64,000 nucleotides of DNA, taken from the NCBI GenBank assembly GCA_019894765.1, contig JAGXNT010000075.1, forward strand, positions 9,451 to 73,450, written 5' to 3'. The notes under the pieces are model-generated. The model had not been told where the DNA came from and did no database searches. It was given only the letters and a program-made list of their open reading frames with translations. Source of the stretch: Candidatus Heimdallarchaeota archaeon. GTDB taxonomy: Archaea > Asgardarchaeota > Heimdallarchaeia > JABLTI01. A program made the translations under genes and the position numbers. Position 1 is the first letter of the stretch, and each line of letters begins with the position of its first letter. Below are positions 34,743 to 43,947 of this stretch, in pieces.

Positions 34743-35528
34743 TCAGTATTCGAATATATGAGTTGCCCAATATTCTAGGTGAATTAATTGGCATTCACTC
34801 ATAATATAGGAACCAAAGCTTGCAATAAATGTAGTACAAGCGCCAGCACCATAGTGAATAGGTATAAAGTAACTAGCTTCAATAGTATTGAGTGCGTTGA
34901 CTACTTCCATATCAGTCATGGTTTGACAACCAGGACCTAAAGGTAACATAGCCACATCAATTAAACCTGTGAGTTGTGAATATTCAGCAATGTTTTTTGA
35001 ATCGCCAGCATGGAAAAAGGTGAAGCCATCTATATCAACATTATAGCTTGTCCAGTTAGCTTCTGCTGGATGACTTGCGGGAAAGATATCTACCGGGAGT
35101 GTATACATGTAAAAAGGAGTAATAGTTAATGAACCAAATTCTAAAACATCTTCAGGATCAACACCAATACCACCGCGAGAAGCAAGTTCTACAGTCATAT
35201 TGTCAGGCATGATATAGATTGTCTCTGCATACTCAATTATGTTAAGTGATGCGGGATCATAATGATCTCCATGCGGATGTGTAATTAGAATGTAATCAGC
35301 AGGTAAGTTCGAGTATGATGAATCCAAATTGTATGGATCAATGTAAATACGTGTATCCTCTGTTTCTATCATAACTCCTGCATTGTATAATAATTTGAAA
35401 GTTATTGTGCTAGTATCATTACTATTATTTCTTAATGGAATAACTATTGATGGCACCGCAACTGTTGTGACTACAACAATAACTCCTAAACTAATTAGGA
35501 TATTCCGAGTAATTTTTGAAATTGCCAT
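34743..35528 (-). CDS. membrane-anchored metallo-beta-lactamase-fold hydrolase
   Basis: A 261-residue protein of the UPF0173/COG2220-type metallo-hydrolase group. An N-terminal helix (ISLGVIVVVTTVAVPSIVI) is a signal anchor. The metal motif THPHGDHYDP lies near residues 83-92, a further His is in FPASHPAEANW, FFHAGDSKNIAEY supplies the Asp, and IPIHYG supplies the last His. The exposed location and lack of extra domains leave the substrate unknown. Typical soluble members lack the anchor. Confidence 0.82.
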   Translation of the reverse strand: MAISKITRNILISLGVIVVVTTVAVPSIVIPLRNNSNDTSTITFKLLYNAGVMIETEDTRIYIDPYNLDSSYSNLPADYILITHPHGDHYDPASLNIIEYAETIYIMPDNMTVELASRGGIGVDPEDVLEFGSLTITPFYMYTLPVDIFPASHPAEANWTSYNVDIDGFTFFHAGDSKNIAEYSQLTGLIDVAMLPLGPGCQTMTDMEVVNALNTIEASYFIPIHYGAGACTTFIASFGSYIMSECQLIHLEYWATHIFEY

Positions 35529-35730
35529 AATATTTCTTCTTCTTTCGAGCAGTTTTAAGGTTTCTCATATTTCTGAGAATGGATTCGCATTAATTACTAG
35601 AACTACATATAGAATAGGCGATTTATTTGCTAATTTACTGCAAGAAACTTATCAACTTCAGCATTACTTGTGCTCAAAGAAATAATAAAGAAAAAGAGAG
35701 AGAACGCCCCAAATAAGGGGTGCATTCATT

Positions 35731-37524
35731 TTATCTTTGTGGTCTGAGGATTAACAGAGTAATTACGATTGGTAGTATGATTAGAACTATCAACATCACC
35801 CATAATAAGAAATTACTATGTGTTACTCCAGCTTTAGCCGCTTCCACAACGAAATCTGCGACATCGGTTTCCGCAGTATTGTAATATTCATCGATGGCTC
35901 TAACCCAGATTTCTACTGTTTCACCAGTTGTTGCTAACACTACAAAACTAGCTGTCCAAGTATCAGTTGCAATTTGACTCATAGCTATCGAGTACTGCCT
36001 ACCTTTTACTCTATATAGGACATCAACAGATAACAGAGCACTTGTCTCATTAATTGTTACTGTGACTGTAATGTTTTGCAGGGTTGTAATTATCTCTGGT
36101 ATTTCATCAATTGTAATTTCAGGAGCTTTAAGATCATGTGGGATTATTTTTATTAAGTAAAAGTCTCCACTATTGCCGAGTTTTAGAATGTTATTTCCTG
36201 AATCATTTAGCCAAATGTAGAATTGTATATGAGTAAATATAGGATAACCACCAGCGAAATGATGCTTGTATTCGTACCAAGTATTATTTACTCCAGTTTC
36301 ATTGAGAACCATTGCTACTTCTTGCCAATCTCCTTCATCAATTCTATAAGTCATATTGCAGATATCTAAAGGTGATTGTTCAGTAACATTCAGAAAGACA
36401 ATTATTTCCTGATCTATCGTTAACTGATATTCATAATCTAGTTCTGCCGTTGGGTTTAAATGATCCCAATGAACAGAAGTTACTTCCCATGGTTCATATT
36501 GCGCATCTAGAAATTTATGATATTGTCCATCAGTATTATTTGCGAAAAGTTCCCAGTTGATTTTGGTGCCTATTGGATAACTAGAGAAAGTAAAATTAAA
36601 TTGATCAGTAGTAAGATTCTCCATTTGTGAGAATACCCAAGGACCATCATCAATAGAGTAATTTGCATAAACTGAATCAATATCAAAGAAATCATCGGTT
36701 ACTGTAACATTGAGTTTTAATGTGTCATTGAAATCAATAGTTACAGGTATAGGGTCAAGGTAGCTTAGTTCTGGTCCAACGACTGTTACTGAGAAAGATA
36801 ACTCATCAACATTTAAAGCAGAGCTATTATCTTTAGCCTTTACTTTAATTGTACGAACACCTCTGACATCATGCACACAATTCCAGTTCCACTTATAATT
36901 TGTTTGTCCGGGGAAGGGATCATCGATTTGATATCTTTGATTATTATCAACAAAGAATTCAACCAAACTAATACCTGAAATATCAATAATATCTACTTCT
37001 ACAGTATAAATACCCCAGACTTCTTCAAGAGCAACGCTTGGATGGATATAGGTTATATCAGGCAACTCTGTATCAATGAAGATATTACCGCCAGACCATT
37101 CAACTATACTGCTTTTTTCATCAGTGTTTGTAATAGCAACAACAGTTACGTTGTAATTGGCTGAATCCAAATGAGATCCATTATATAATACTGGTGAAAG
37201 TATCTGAGCTTCAAAAGTAGCTTCATCTTGTCTACCAAATGTTTTGGATGCATTGTAACTATCATAATCATTTGCTAAAATAGTAGCAGAGGATTGATTA
37301 ACGTATAACCGCAAAAATTCTGTATAAAGGTCATAATTGAATCCTGTTAAAGTAATTTCAACAGAAACTTCAATTTGGTAATTAATGTTAGAAATCACTT
37401 CAAGAATATCTAATGTGGGACTCTCAGCAGCTGCATCTTTCATTTGTAGGGACACTAATGAAACGAATGGTAAGACCAATAAGATTAGTGTCATTGTTGT
37501 AAGTTTCTTTGAACGTATTTTCAA
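35731..37524 (-). CDS. large secreted Ig-like repeat surface protein with C-terminal anchor
   Basis: A 597-residue protein: a signal peptide (MTLILLVLPFVSLVSL) near residues 10-26, then about four to five beta-sandwich domains with repeated motifs (LSFSVTVVGPELSYLDP, DGPWVFSQMENLT, GDWQEVAMVLNETG). Many N-x-S/T sequons are present, and a C-terminal transmembrane helix (VMLIVLIILPIVITLLIL) is followed by RPQR. This is the usual design of an archaeal S-layer or adhesin-type protein, and the sequons would suit N-glycosylation by an oligosaccharyltransferase. No specific family is recognised. Confidence 0.7.
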   Translation of the reverse strand: MKIRSKKLTTMTLILLVLPFVSLVSLQMKDAAAESPTLDILEVISNINYQIEVSVEITLTGFNYDLYTEFLRLYVNQSSATILANDYDSYNASKTFGRQDEATFEAQILSPVLYNGSHLDSANYNVTVVAITNTDEKSSIVEWSGGNIFIDTELPDITYIHPSVALEEVWGIYTVEVDIIDISGISLVEFFVDNNQRYQIDDPFPGQTNYKWNWNCVHDVRGVRTIKVKAKDNSSALNVDELSFSVTVVGPELSYLDPIPVTIDFNDTLKLNVTVTDDFFDIDSVYANYSIDDGPWVFSQMENLTTDQFNFTFSSYPIGTKINWELFANNTDGQYHKFLDAQYEPWEVTSVHWDHLNPTAELDYEYQLTIDQEIIVFLNVTEQSPLDICNMTYRIDEGDWQEVAMVLNETGVNNTWYEYKHHFAGGYPIFTHIQFYIWLNDSGNNILKLGNSGDFYLIKIIPHDLKAPEITIDEIPEIITTLQNITVTVTINETSALLSVDVLYRVKGRQYSIAMSQIATDTWTASFVVLATTGETVEIWVRAIDEYYNTAETDVADFVVEAAKAGVTHSNFLLWVMLIVLIILPIVITLLILRPQR

Positions 37525-37835
37525 TATCTTTCACCTAGATTTAGATTAATCGTCAAATATTGAATTTTGTTAACTTGATTTGTTTTATCAGTTAACTGTC
37601 TCTAAATTATTAATGTTTTTAAAGTTTCCACCCTTTCGAAGTTGGGGTAACTTCAAAAGGTTTACCCATATTCTCGAAATTATTTTCATTTAGAAAGAAG
37701 TTTATTTAAGAATTTTAAGATAAATAGGTTTTCAGAAAATCAATTTTTGTTTCAAACAACAAATAAAGAGAGAATTAAGAAGATTTATTAATAGCATACA
37801 AGCGCATGTCAATTAACTCAACGGAGGAAAACCCC
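37525..37835. promoter_or_regulatory. 311-base divergent promoter region with an inverted repeat
   Basis: The spacer between the Ig-like surface protein and eS17 contains a 12-bp inverted repeat with one mismatch: CCTTTCGAAGTT (37632-37643) and AACTTCAAAAGG (37649-37660), five-base loop. It lies about 110 bases before the surface protein start. TTTATTAAT (37784-37792) is a plausible TATA box for eS17, and GGAGG (37823-37827) is its ribosome-binding site. Nothing else stands out; the rest is AT-rich. Confidence 0.45.
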
Positions 37836-38081
37836 ATGGGTAATATTCGATCCCAGAAGATTAAACGAACCTCAAAGGAATTAGTTGCCAAGTATCACCA
37901 GCATCTCTCAACTGATTTCGATAAAAATAAAATATTGGTAAACAAATTGACCAATGTTGGATCCAAACGAATGAGAAACCGAATTGCTGGTTATGTTACT
38001 AGAATAATGGTACAAATTAAAGATGGCAAAGTTCAAGTCATCGAAAAACTAGCTGTTGGTGGAGCAACCCAATTTAAATAG
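37836..38081 (+). CDS. rps17e: 30S ribosomal protein eS17 (S17e)
   Basis: An 81-residue eS17: MGNIRSQKIKRTSKELVAKY, then KILVNKLTNVGSKRMRNRIAGYVTRIM, with the family's SKxxRNxIAGYVT core. GGAGG ends 8 bases before this ATG, and a TATA box at 37784-37792 would start transcription at about 37812, which excludes the longer ATG at 37806. Length is slightly above the archaeal norm of 60-80 residues because of a short C-terminal extension. Confidence 0.93.
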   Translation: MGNIRSQKIKRTSKELVAKYHQHLSTDFDKNKILVNKLTNVGSKRMRNRIAGYVTRIMVQIKDGKVQVIEKLAVGGATQFK

Positions 38082-38155
38082 TTTTTTTAGAAATATTCTA
38101 CCAACATCTCTTCATAATTTCTATTTTAAGAAAAATATGTGAAATTAGGAGTTTT

Positions 38156-39397
38156 TTATGAAAGATGTTTCAAAACTTCGTTTTTGACATTTCGAAAGTT
38201 CTTTCTCGCCATTTCAATTGTTGATCCTAAACCCATTAATAGAGTATATGAGTGAGAATTATTTCCAACAGGGAAGGGGGGGCTAAGAACACCATCGATG
38301 ATTGCAGCTCTCTCAAATCTAGCTATTTTATTGAAAGTTGATGGAACTGTAATCTTAGAGAAAGTAGCAAATCCATTTAGCTTGATTTCTCCTGTTATTT
38401 TTCCTTTTTCAACAATCTCAATTAATTCTTTGGCTATGTTTTTGTTGGCTAATTCATTGATAGCAATGAAGGGAACAGTTACTCTAGGATTTACTTCAAT
38501 AACAAATACTCCGTCATCACCTACTACTAAATCTACCCCAATAAATCCGTTAAGATTCATTTGTTCTACAAGTTTAACGGAGGTTTCAATTATCTCATCC
38601 TTGTAGTCTGGAATGCTATATGGGACTTCACCACCCACATAATCCCCGACCTTCTTCTTTGAATCCATTCGAAGATTTTGGTGATTTATTGATATAGGGA
38701 CGACATTTTCACCATTTACTAATAAACTTGCACTAATTGGTGTGCCTTGTATGAATTCTTGAACAATGCAATTATCCATACTTGTTACTGCATGGGCTGC
38801 TTGTAAACCAAACCTTAAGTCACTAGGGTTAGTTACTTTTGTAAGACCTTGACAACCAACACCATCTATTGGTTTGACAATCAATGGATAACCAAGAATA
38901 TCAATATCACTTAAGATATTATCAAAAGAATCGTTGTATGAAGGAGCGAATGTTGCAGGAACGTTTAAACCTAGTTCTTTCGCTAAGTTCATTGTTTTTA
39001 ATTTATCACCTGCTTGTTCAATAGCTTCTGGAGTACTTCCAAGGAAGGTTGCTTGCGAATTCACAATAATGGATGAGAGATCTTTTAGGATTCCTTTGGA
39101 TTCCGGAGCCAATGTTAGCACATAATCTACTTGATCTGTGAAATCTTTAATTCCACTTAGGAAATCCTCATGAGTAGAAACTGATTTGAATTCATGAATA
39201 GGGGAAATACGAATGTGCTGCATTAATCGATGATCAATTAAAGTAGCGATTTTGTAACCTAATTGAGCGAATTGTTCAATGCATGATCTTAGAATGGAAT
39301 AACCTTCAGCAAGTGTATTTACAGGAAGGTCTTCTTCTGCAAAACCACCACCAACAATATAGTCCACAATTAGGATTCGTTTCAAATATTGACACAT
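38156..39397 (-). CDS. COG1821-type ATP-grasp ligase, candidate MfnD (tyramine-glutamate ligase)
   Basis: A 413-residue ATP-grasp protein: N-terminal RILIVDYIVGGGFAEE, central YPLIVKPIDGVGCQGL (ATP-binding lysine and loop), QEFIQGTPISASLLV, and GFIGVDLVVGDDGVFVIEVNPR (given in parts: GVDLVV and VIEVNPRVTVPF, with the metal-binding E and N). Archaeal COG1821 members include MfnD, which adds glutamate to tyramine in methanofuran synthesis; this genome encodes formylmethanofuran dehydrogenase, so that role is plausible. ATG at 39397 directly abuts a hairpin; TTG at 39385 is an alternative start. Confidence 0.75.
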   Translation of the reverse strand: MCQYLKRILIVDYIVGGGFAEEDLPVNTLAEGYSILRSCIEQFAQLGYKIATLIDHRLMQHIRISPIHEFKSVSTHEDFLSGIKDFTDQVDYVLTLAPESKGILKDLSSIIVNSQATFLGSTPEAIEQAGDKLKTMNLAKELGLNVPATFAPSYNDSFDNILSDIDILGYPLIVKPIDGVGCQGLTKVTNPSDLRFGLQAAHAVTSMDNCIVQEFIQGTPISASLLVNGENVVPISINHQNLRMDSKKKVGDYVGGEVPYSIPDYKDEIIETSVKLVEQMNLNGFIGVDLVVGDDGVFVIEVNPRVTVPFIAINELANKNIAKELIEIVEKGKITGEIKLNGFATFSKITVPSTFNKIARFERAAIIDGVLSPPFPVGNNSHSYTLLMGLGSTIEMARKNFRNVKNEVLKHLS

Positions 39398-39420
39398 CCG
39401 AGTTCTTTACGCGAACTCGG
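39398..39420 (-). promoter_or_regulatory. perfect hairpin abutting a start codon
   Basis: On the minus strand the transcript reads CCGAGTTC, a seven-base loop, then GAACTCGG and directly the ATG of the ATP-grasp gene. All eight pairs match. It may terminate transcripts from the ESCRT-II-like gene upstream or modulate initiation at the next gene. No T-tract follows directly. Confidence 0.4.
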
Positions 39421-39485
39421 CAATTGACATTTGCTTATAACTTTTTGCCAAATGCTGAAAAGAGAGGTAATGAGAAAAATGAAAT

Positions 39486-40175
39486 CTATTTCTTCAAACT
39501 TGGGAAGAAATAGGTTTTGTCTTTCTTATCGATATATGCAATTTCTTGTTCAACTAAAGAAACAAGTGCGAATTCTATTCTTTCTTTTTGCCAACCTGTT
39601 AGAGAAGCTACTTCTTCAAAAGTAGTTAAACCATTCACGGAAGCTATACTAAGTATGGTTAGCACATCAGATTCTAGTTCTGCAGGTTTAAAAGTAATGA
39701 GGAATCCTTTACTCTTCATTTTATTCAGTTTTGGAATTATACCAGATTCCGCTAAATATTCCAATGCTTTTTTAATTTCCTTTTTTGGAGCTTCCCAATT
39801 TGGCCTTGTCTTAGCAAAGACATTGCAAAAATCATCAAAGACGATTACACCCCCAAAATCACTACTTTCTTCTAAACCAACTTCTAATATTTCTTTTGCT
39901 AAAAATTGATCATACTTGTTTTTATCTTTGAATCTACTTCTTCTTACTTTTTCCCCAATTCCTATTAATTCAGGCATACCTGCTTCTTTACGGAGCTTCA
40001 CAAGACGATCATCTACAACATGTGTTCCTTTTATTTCATCCCGGTATTTTTGCTCGAGATCAAGAACTCCATTTTGTAAAACCTTTTTTCGTTTTTCTTT
40101 ATCTTTTTCTTCGACATCCTCTAGTTCTTCTGCAAATTTTTTATAAGCATCACTAACTTTTTCTTTGTCACTCAA
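39486..40175 (-). CDS. ESCRT-II subunit Vps22/SNF8 (EAP30)-like protein
   Basis: A 229-residue protein with a charged N-terminal coiled coil (residues 1-60) and tandem winged helices. The C-terminal half tracks eukaryotic SNF8 closely: ALEYLAESGIIPKLN (SNF8 ALG-x-GFGIIP), KGFLITFKPAELESD (SNF8 YLIQSVPAELNMD), then LASVNGLTTFEEVASL-type helix, TGWQKERIEFALVSLVEQEI (SNF8 KWETERxRxxLExLLKEG) and DKTYFFPSL (HYWLPAL). In eukaryotes ESCRT-II bridges ubiquitinated cargo and ESCRT-III. The other partner Vps25 and ESCRT-III are not in this window. Strong evidence that the genome is Asgard. Confidence 0.85.
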   Translation of the reverse strand: MSDKEKVSDAYKKFAEELEDVEEKDKEKRKKVLQNGVLDLEQKYRDEIKGTHVVDDRLVKLRKEAGMPELIGIGEKVRRSRFKDKNKYDQFLAKEILEVGLEESSDFGGVIVFDDFCNVFAKTRPNWEAPKKEIKKALEYLAESGIIPKLNKMKSKGFLITFKPAELESDVLTILSIASVNGLTTFEEVASLTGWQKERIEFALVSLVEQEIAYIDKKDKTYFFPSLKK

Positions 40176-40411
40176 GGAAACAACCTCATTTATCTTTGAG
40201 AGGACTACTTTTATTTATCTTTTCAAATGAAAGTATTCTACTAATTATTAATAACATGTGTCTTCAGTAAATTAAACCTTTCATTTCAAAATTATTGGAA
40301 AATTTAAGACAGAAGTGGGAACCATAGAGCCATAGATTTGAATAATATCTTTACTATTTCAATAGAAAGACTTTTCATAATGGCAAAAAACTTGTCAGAT
40401 TGTAGTAATAA

Positions 40412-40421
40412 AGTATATAAA
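40412..40421 (+). promoter_or_regulatory. TATA box of the beta-CASP ribonuclease gene
   Basis: AGTATATAAA lies about 33-42 bases before the TTG start, so transcription would begin only about 10-15 bases before the start codon, giving a nearly leaderless mRNA. Confidence 0.45.
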
Positions 40422-40453
40422 CAAAAATCATGTGGATTTGGTCGTGAACATAT

Positions 40454-41809
40454 TTGATTAAAGTAACGGTATTTGGTGCTGCGAAAGAAATCGGTAGAAG
40501 TGCCATTCTCGTCGAAGACAAAGATACAAAGATTCTATTAGATTGTGGTCTAAAAATTAGACCAAAAGAGCCAACAGAAGCTCCTATAGGATTAAAGAAA
40601 CACGCTCCTGAAATACAAAGTATTGTAATTTCTCATGCCCATTTTGATCACACTGGGTATTTACCTAAAATGGTTCAAGAAGGATGTCATAATGTACATA
40701 TGACACATCCAACCAAAGATATCTCTGCAATTCTATGGAGAGATCATCTGAAGATTGAGGGTGCTCGTCATTGGAATGAAGATGACATGTATGAAACTCT
40801 TCGTACAATAAAAACTCATTATTATGATCAAGAATTTAGATTAGCTGATGGGGTCACTGCGACATATTTTGACGCTGGTCATATTTTAGGCTCAGCCAGT
40901 ATACTTCTTGATTGGAAAGGTCAACTTATTTTTTACACTGGAGATATTAATACTTTCCAAACACCATATCATGATTCAAATAAGTATCCTACCTTAGAAG
41001 ATATTTCCTTATTGATCTCTGAATCGACAAATGGTCTTCGAGATTTACCCAATCGTGAAGTTCCAAATGAAGATATAATTGCTGCAATTTATAGAACATA
41101 TCAAAGAGGAGGAATTACTATTATTCCAACATTTGCATTAGGTAGAGCACAGGAAATTGAAGCTATACTTGCAAGAGAGTTCTTAAATAAAAGCTTCAGG
41201 ATTTTTGTTGATGGCATGATCCTTAAAATGAATGAAATCTATCGAATGTATTTTCATGAATATTGGGTTTCAAAGAGAATTGTGAAATGGTGTAAAGATT
41301 ACAAATTAGAGGTACCATTTGATTTAAAAAATTTCATTCCAGTATCAAGAAATCTTGCAGATAATCTTAATACTTACAGAAAAATGATTGTTTCTGAGAA
41401 AAAACCCAATATTATTCTCTCAACATCAGGAATGATGGAAGGTGGACCAATTCATTCGTATTTAAATCACGCTGCTGGTAATCCTGATAATTTGATAGCA
41501 ATCTCAGGATATCAAGTTGAAGAAACCATAGGAAGAGAAATTCTTGATGGAGCAAAATCTGTAGAACTTTTTAAATGGGGAGATAAGAAAGGATTCAAAG
41601 TAGATATTAATGCAGAAGTGAAGCAATTCCAATTCTCTGGACACGCACAAAGAAATGAGTTATTAAAAATGCTCAAAGCAATTAATAGCAAAAACGTTCT
41701 TCTTGTTCATGGGGCAGAGGCAGCAGGAGAATCTATCAAAACGGATTTAGAAAATGGAAGAGAAGTCAAAATTCCTAATTTGAGAGAAGCAATTGAATAT
41801 GATAACTAA
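40454..41809 (+). CDS. beta-CASP metallo-ribonuclease (archaeal CPSF-like, without KH domains)
   Basis: A 451-residue metallo-beta-lactamase/beta-CASP nuclease. Motifs: LLDCGLK (motif 1 region), SHAHFDHTGYLP (HxHxDH, residues 58-63), AGHILGSAS, YTGDINT, then the beta-CASP signatures IPTFALGRAQE (motif A region), STSGMMEGGP and SGHAQRNEL, followed by LVHGAEA. It lacks the N-terminal KH domains of aCPSF1, so it is the aCPSF2/RNase J-like CPSF-73 relative that processes or degrades RNA 3' or 5' ends. Start is TTG two codons after an in-frame stop; no upstream extension is possible. Confidence 0.9.
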   Translation: MIKVTVFGAAKEIGRSAILVEDKDTKILLDCGLKIRPKEPTEAPIGLKKHAPEIQSIVISHAHFDHTGYLPKMVQEGCHNVHMTHPTKDISAILWRDHLKIEGARHWNEDDMYETLRTIKTHYYDQEFRLADGVTATYFDAGHILGSASILLDWKGQLIFYTGDINTFQTPYHDSNKYPTLEDISLLISESTNGLRDLPNREVPNEDIIAAIYRTYQRGGITIIPTFALGRAQEIEAILAREFLNKSFRIFVDGMILKMNEIYRMYFHEYWVSKRIVKWCKDYKLEVPFDLKNFIPVSRNLADNLNTYRKMIVSEKKPNIILSTSGMMEGGPIHSYLNHAAGNPDNLIAISGYQVEETIGREILDGAKSVELFKWGDKKGFKVDINAEVKQFQFSGHAQRNELLKMLKAINSKNVLLVHGAEAAGESIKTDLENGREVKIPNLREAIEYDN

Positions 41810-41846
41810 TAAGAAATCGTTTAGGAGAATAATCTCTCTGACGGTT

Positions 41847-42131
41847 TCATGATTTTTCTACTAACCAATTTAATGGTATATTTTGATACTGACCATTAGG
41901 AAGAAGACGTGCAACAGTTAATGGTAAAACATTCTTTTTTAATTCCTCTTCAGCAATAATAATTGGATCAGTTATGTCCTTCTTAATTCGAATTAATATT
42001 GGTGCACCAAGAGATATTTGTAAACCTCTAGCACCAATAATACGTGCTCTTTCAAATCTTGTTAATTTAGAGGGACCAACAACAATTGTATCAGCAACTA
42101 TCTCTATTTTAACATCAATCTTCTTAGACAT
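41847..42131 (-). CDS. rpoK: DNA-directed RNA polymerase subunit K (Rpb6 homologue)
   Basis: A 94-residue Rpo[21 protein letters not shown], then LGAPILI, and the C-terminal [29 protein letters not shown]. It is the small assembly subunit of RNA polymerase. ATG at 42131 has GAGGT 8 bases upstream; the TTG at 42146 is the longer option. It is not in the usual archaeal place after uS9 and RpoN, and no RpoN is seen here; the gene is isolated. Confidence 0.93.
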   Translation of the reverse strand: MSKKIDVKIEIVADTIVVGPSKLTRFERARIIGARGLQISLGAPILIRIKKDITDPIIIAEEELKKNVLPLTVARLLPNGQYQNIPLNWLVEKS

Positions 42132-42319
42132 GTAAGGAAACCTCAACAGCAGTAAATAGGAAACCGAAGAATTATATTTTAAAGTCTTTCGGCAAGGTTC
42201 TTTTTGTTTTCTTCCTACATATAAAACTATTTTTCGTATCGGTTATGTTTTTTATGCAAAAACACTCGACCAAATAAATTTTTTAATGATTTTTTCTATA
42301 TTATAATGGAGGTTTTACA

Positions 42320-42799
42320 TTGGTAGACACCAAAATTGATGGAGCCATAAAAGAAATTCAAGATTACATAAGTAAATTGGAAACGAAACTTGCGAAAAAG
42401 GAAAGCGAAATCGCCAACACAAAAGAAGCTGCAAGTCAACTAGAAGGCGAGAAATCTTCTGCTTCTGCTAAATTGAAGAAAATGGAAGATGAAATGTCGG
42501 AACTTTCCTCAGTATATGAGGAATTAAAAGGTCGTAAAGATGTTGAAATAGACATTCAAGAAGTCATGAGGCTTTATGTGATACTAACAGAACAAGTTCT
42601 TGATGGGAGTTCTCACATAAAATTATTGACTCTTCTCCATGGTAAAAAAGAAAATATGACCAAAAATGAACTTTCTATGGCAAGTGGAATACAACCTGCA
42701 GCAACATTAAGAGCAATCTTTGATTTGCGTAATAATGGATTAGTCACATATGATGAAAATAATGAAACAACAAAACTAGTTCGTAGATTATTCGAGTAA
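42320..42799 (+). CDS. coiled-coil and winged-helix protein, possible transcription regulator
   Basis: A 159-residue protein: a coiled coil over residues 8-72 (SKLETKLAKKESEIA, then KLKKMEDEMSELSSVYEEL), then a winged-helix-like domain near 85-158 (RLYVILTEQVLDG; MTKNELSMASGIQPAATLRA; DLRNNGLVTYDE). The domain resembles a MarR/TrmB-type DNA-binding fold but I cannot assign a family. Start TTG with GGAGG 7 bases upstream. It stands alone, divergent from rpoK. Confidence 0.65.
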   Translation: MVDTKIDGAIKEIQDYISKLETKLAKKESEIANTKEAASQLEGEKSSASAKLKKMEDEMSELSSVYEELKGRKDVEIDIQEVMRLYVILTEQVLDGSSHIKLLTLLHGKKENMTKNELSMASGIQPAATLRAIFDLRNNGLVTYDENNETTKLVRRLFE

Positions 42800-42868
42800 A
42801 AGACCTAAATTTTACTCGAGAAAGCAATCAAAGAAAAAAAAAGTAAAAGAGGAAAGAATTCCTCAAAA

Positions 42869-43261
42869 TTAGAATGCTGCAAGTAATGGATTATGACTAC
42901 TACGACGGAACCATGATTCTAGGATATAAGAAACATTACTAGGTTCTTTATTAATGACTTCTCGAGCACGTTCCCCCATAATTCTACAAACTAATATGAG
43001 TTTGTGAATATCCTCACCTTTCGACCAGTCAATCAAATCAAAGATAGTTTTGTATGTTACAGGCCTTCGCCATAAAAGCATGTAAATACCGACCGTTTCG
43101 CCATGATCATTCTTGAATAAGTAATTTAATTTCTTCTTGTTTCCAAAAGCAACATTTCTTCTGTATTTCACGCCACGTTTGTTTAGATAATCTTCTATCT
43201 TCTGTTTTACCTCGATATCAGTTAATCCGATTCTATCCAACCTTATGAGAGACCTCCTCAT
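42869..43261 (-). CDS. small basic protein of unknown function
   Basis: A 130-residue basic alpha/beta protein (IEDYLNKRGVKYRRN, VGIYMLLWRRPVTYKT, ILVCRIMGERAREVIN). It resembles the restriction-endonuclease-like fold loosely, but the catalytic residues of that fold are not convincing, so I do not assign one. GAGGAGGT lies just inside the ORF start, so initiation may be at the TTG giving MDRIGLTD (43240) instead of the ATG at 43261. The spacer upstream holds a G+C-richer patch with repeated TCGCGC. Confidence 0.6.
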   Translation of the reverse strand: MRRSLIRLDRIGLTDIEVKQKIEDYLNKRGVKYRRNVAFGNKKKLNYLFKNDHGETVGIYMLLWRRPVTYKTIFDLIDWSKGEDIHKLILVCRIMGERAREVINKEPSNVSYILESWFRRSSHNPLLAAF

Positions 43262-43508
43262 GCACTCTTCCGATCGCGCTGAATGTCGCGCCCAACATTA
43301 AACGCAAGTTAAACAACATCCGCCAAACCGATAAAAATCTTTTGTATTTAACAATAGTTAAAATATTAGATAAATGATTTAATAAAATATTAGTCTTGGG
43401 ACAAAAAACGCAACAGATAGAAGCACACCTAAGAGCGATTGAGAAGGGAAAAGCAGTTATTTTATAAAATAAATCTAAAACATTTTATTGGTGTGAAGAA
43501 GAAGTAGA

Positions 43509-43913
43509 GTGAAAGCAATCGAAGTGACCATTTTGACGGAAAACAATGAGAAAGAGAAAAGCAAAGGAAAGTCAAAGCTAGTCGAAGAAACTGAGGAAAT
43601 TATTGAAGAGGAAGACGAATTAGAAAAGGAAATAGAAGAAAATATTGTGAAAATTAAATTATTAGTTGAGGAGCTCAACAAAATAAACCATAAGGGAGAT
43701 CCAAATATCAGAATTTGTCCCCGATGCTTTAGTTTACGAATCAAAGTTGAGGATGTATTAACAGGAATGGGAATAAATTCAGGTTATCCAATCTGCATAT
43801 GTTTAGATTGTGGATGGCGTTCAAAGAAATGGATATATTTGGATAGAACTCTGTCAGATGAAGACAGAGAAAAATTTGTAGAGAATTTAATAGAAGAAAA
43901 GAAAGAGAAATAA
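43509..43913 (+). CDS. zinc-ribbon protein with acidic coiled-coil N-terminus
   Basis: A 134-residue protein: residues 1-60 are a charged acidic/basic helix (EEIIEEEDELEKEIEEN), and the C-terminal part is a zinc ribbon with ICPRCFSLRI (C-x-x-C) and CLDCGWRSKKW (C-x-x-C). Such ribbons occur in transcription and translation factors, but no exact match is recognised. Start is GTG at 43509. It converges on the MEMO gene with 34 bases between stops. Confidence 0.65.
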   Translation: MKAIEVTILTENNEKEKSKGKSKLVEETEEIIEEEDELEKEIEENIVKIKLLVEELNKINHKGDPNIRICPRCFSLRIKVEDVLTGMGINSGYPICICLDCGWRSKKWIYLDRTLSDEDREKFVENLIEEKKEK

Positions 43914-43947
43914 AAATCTCTCATTCTATTTTTTTACAGACAAAAAA

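Noticed and set aside
37806..38081. eS17 starting at the first ATG (37806)
   Set aside because: The strong GGAGG site and the family N-terminus MGxxR both point to ATG 37836.
43262..43335. G+C-richer patch with repeated TCGCGC as an RNA gene
   Set aside because: Only short hairpins can be drawn and no box motifs or promoter are evident; it may be part of the leader of the gene at 42869.
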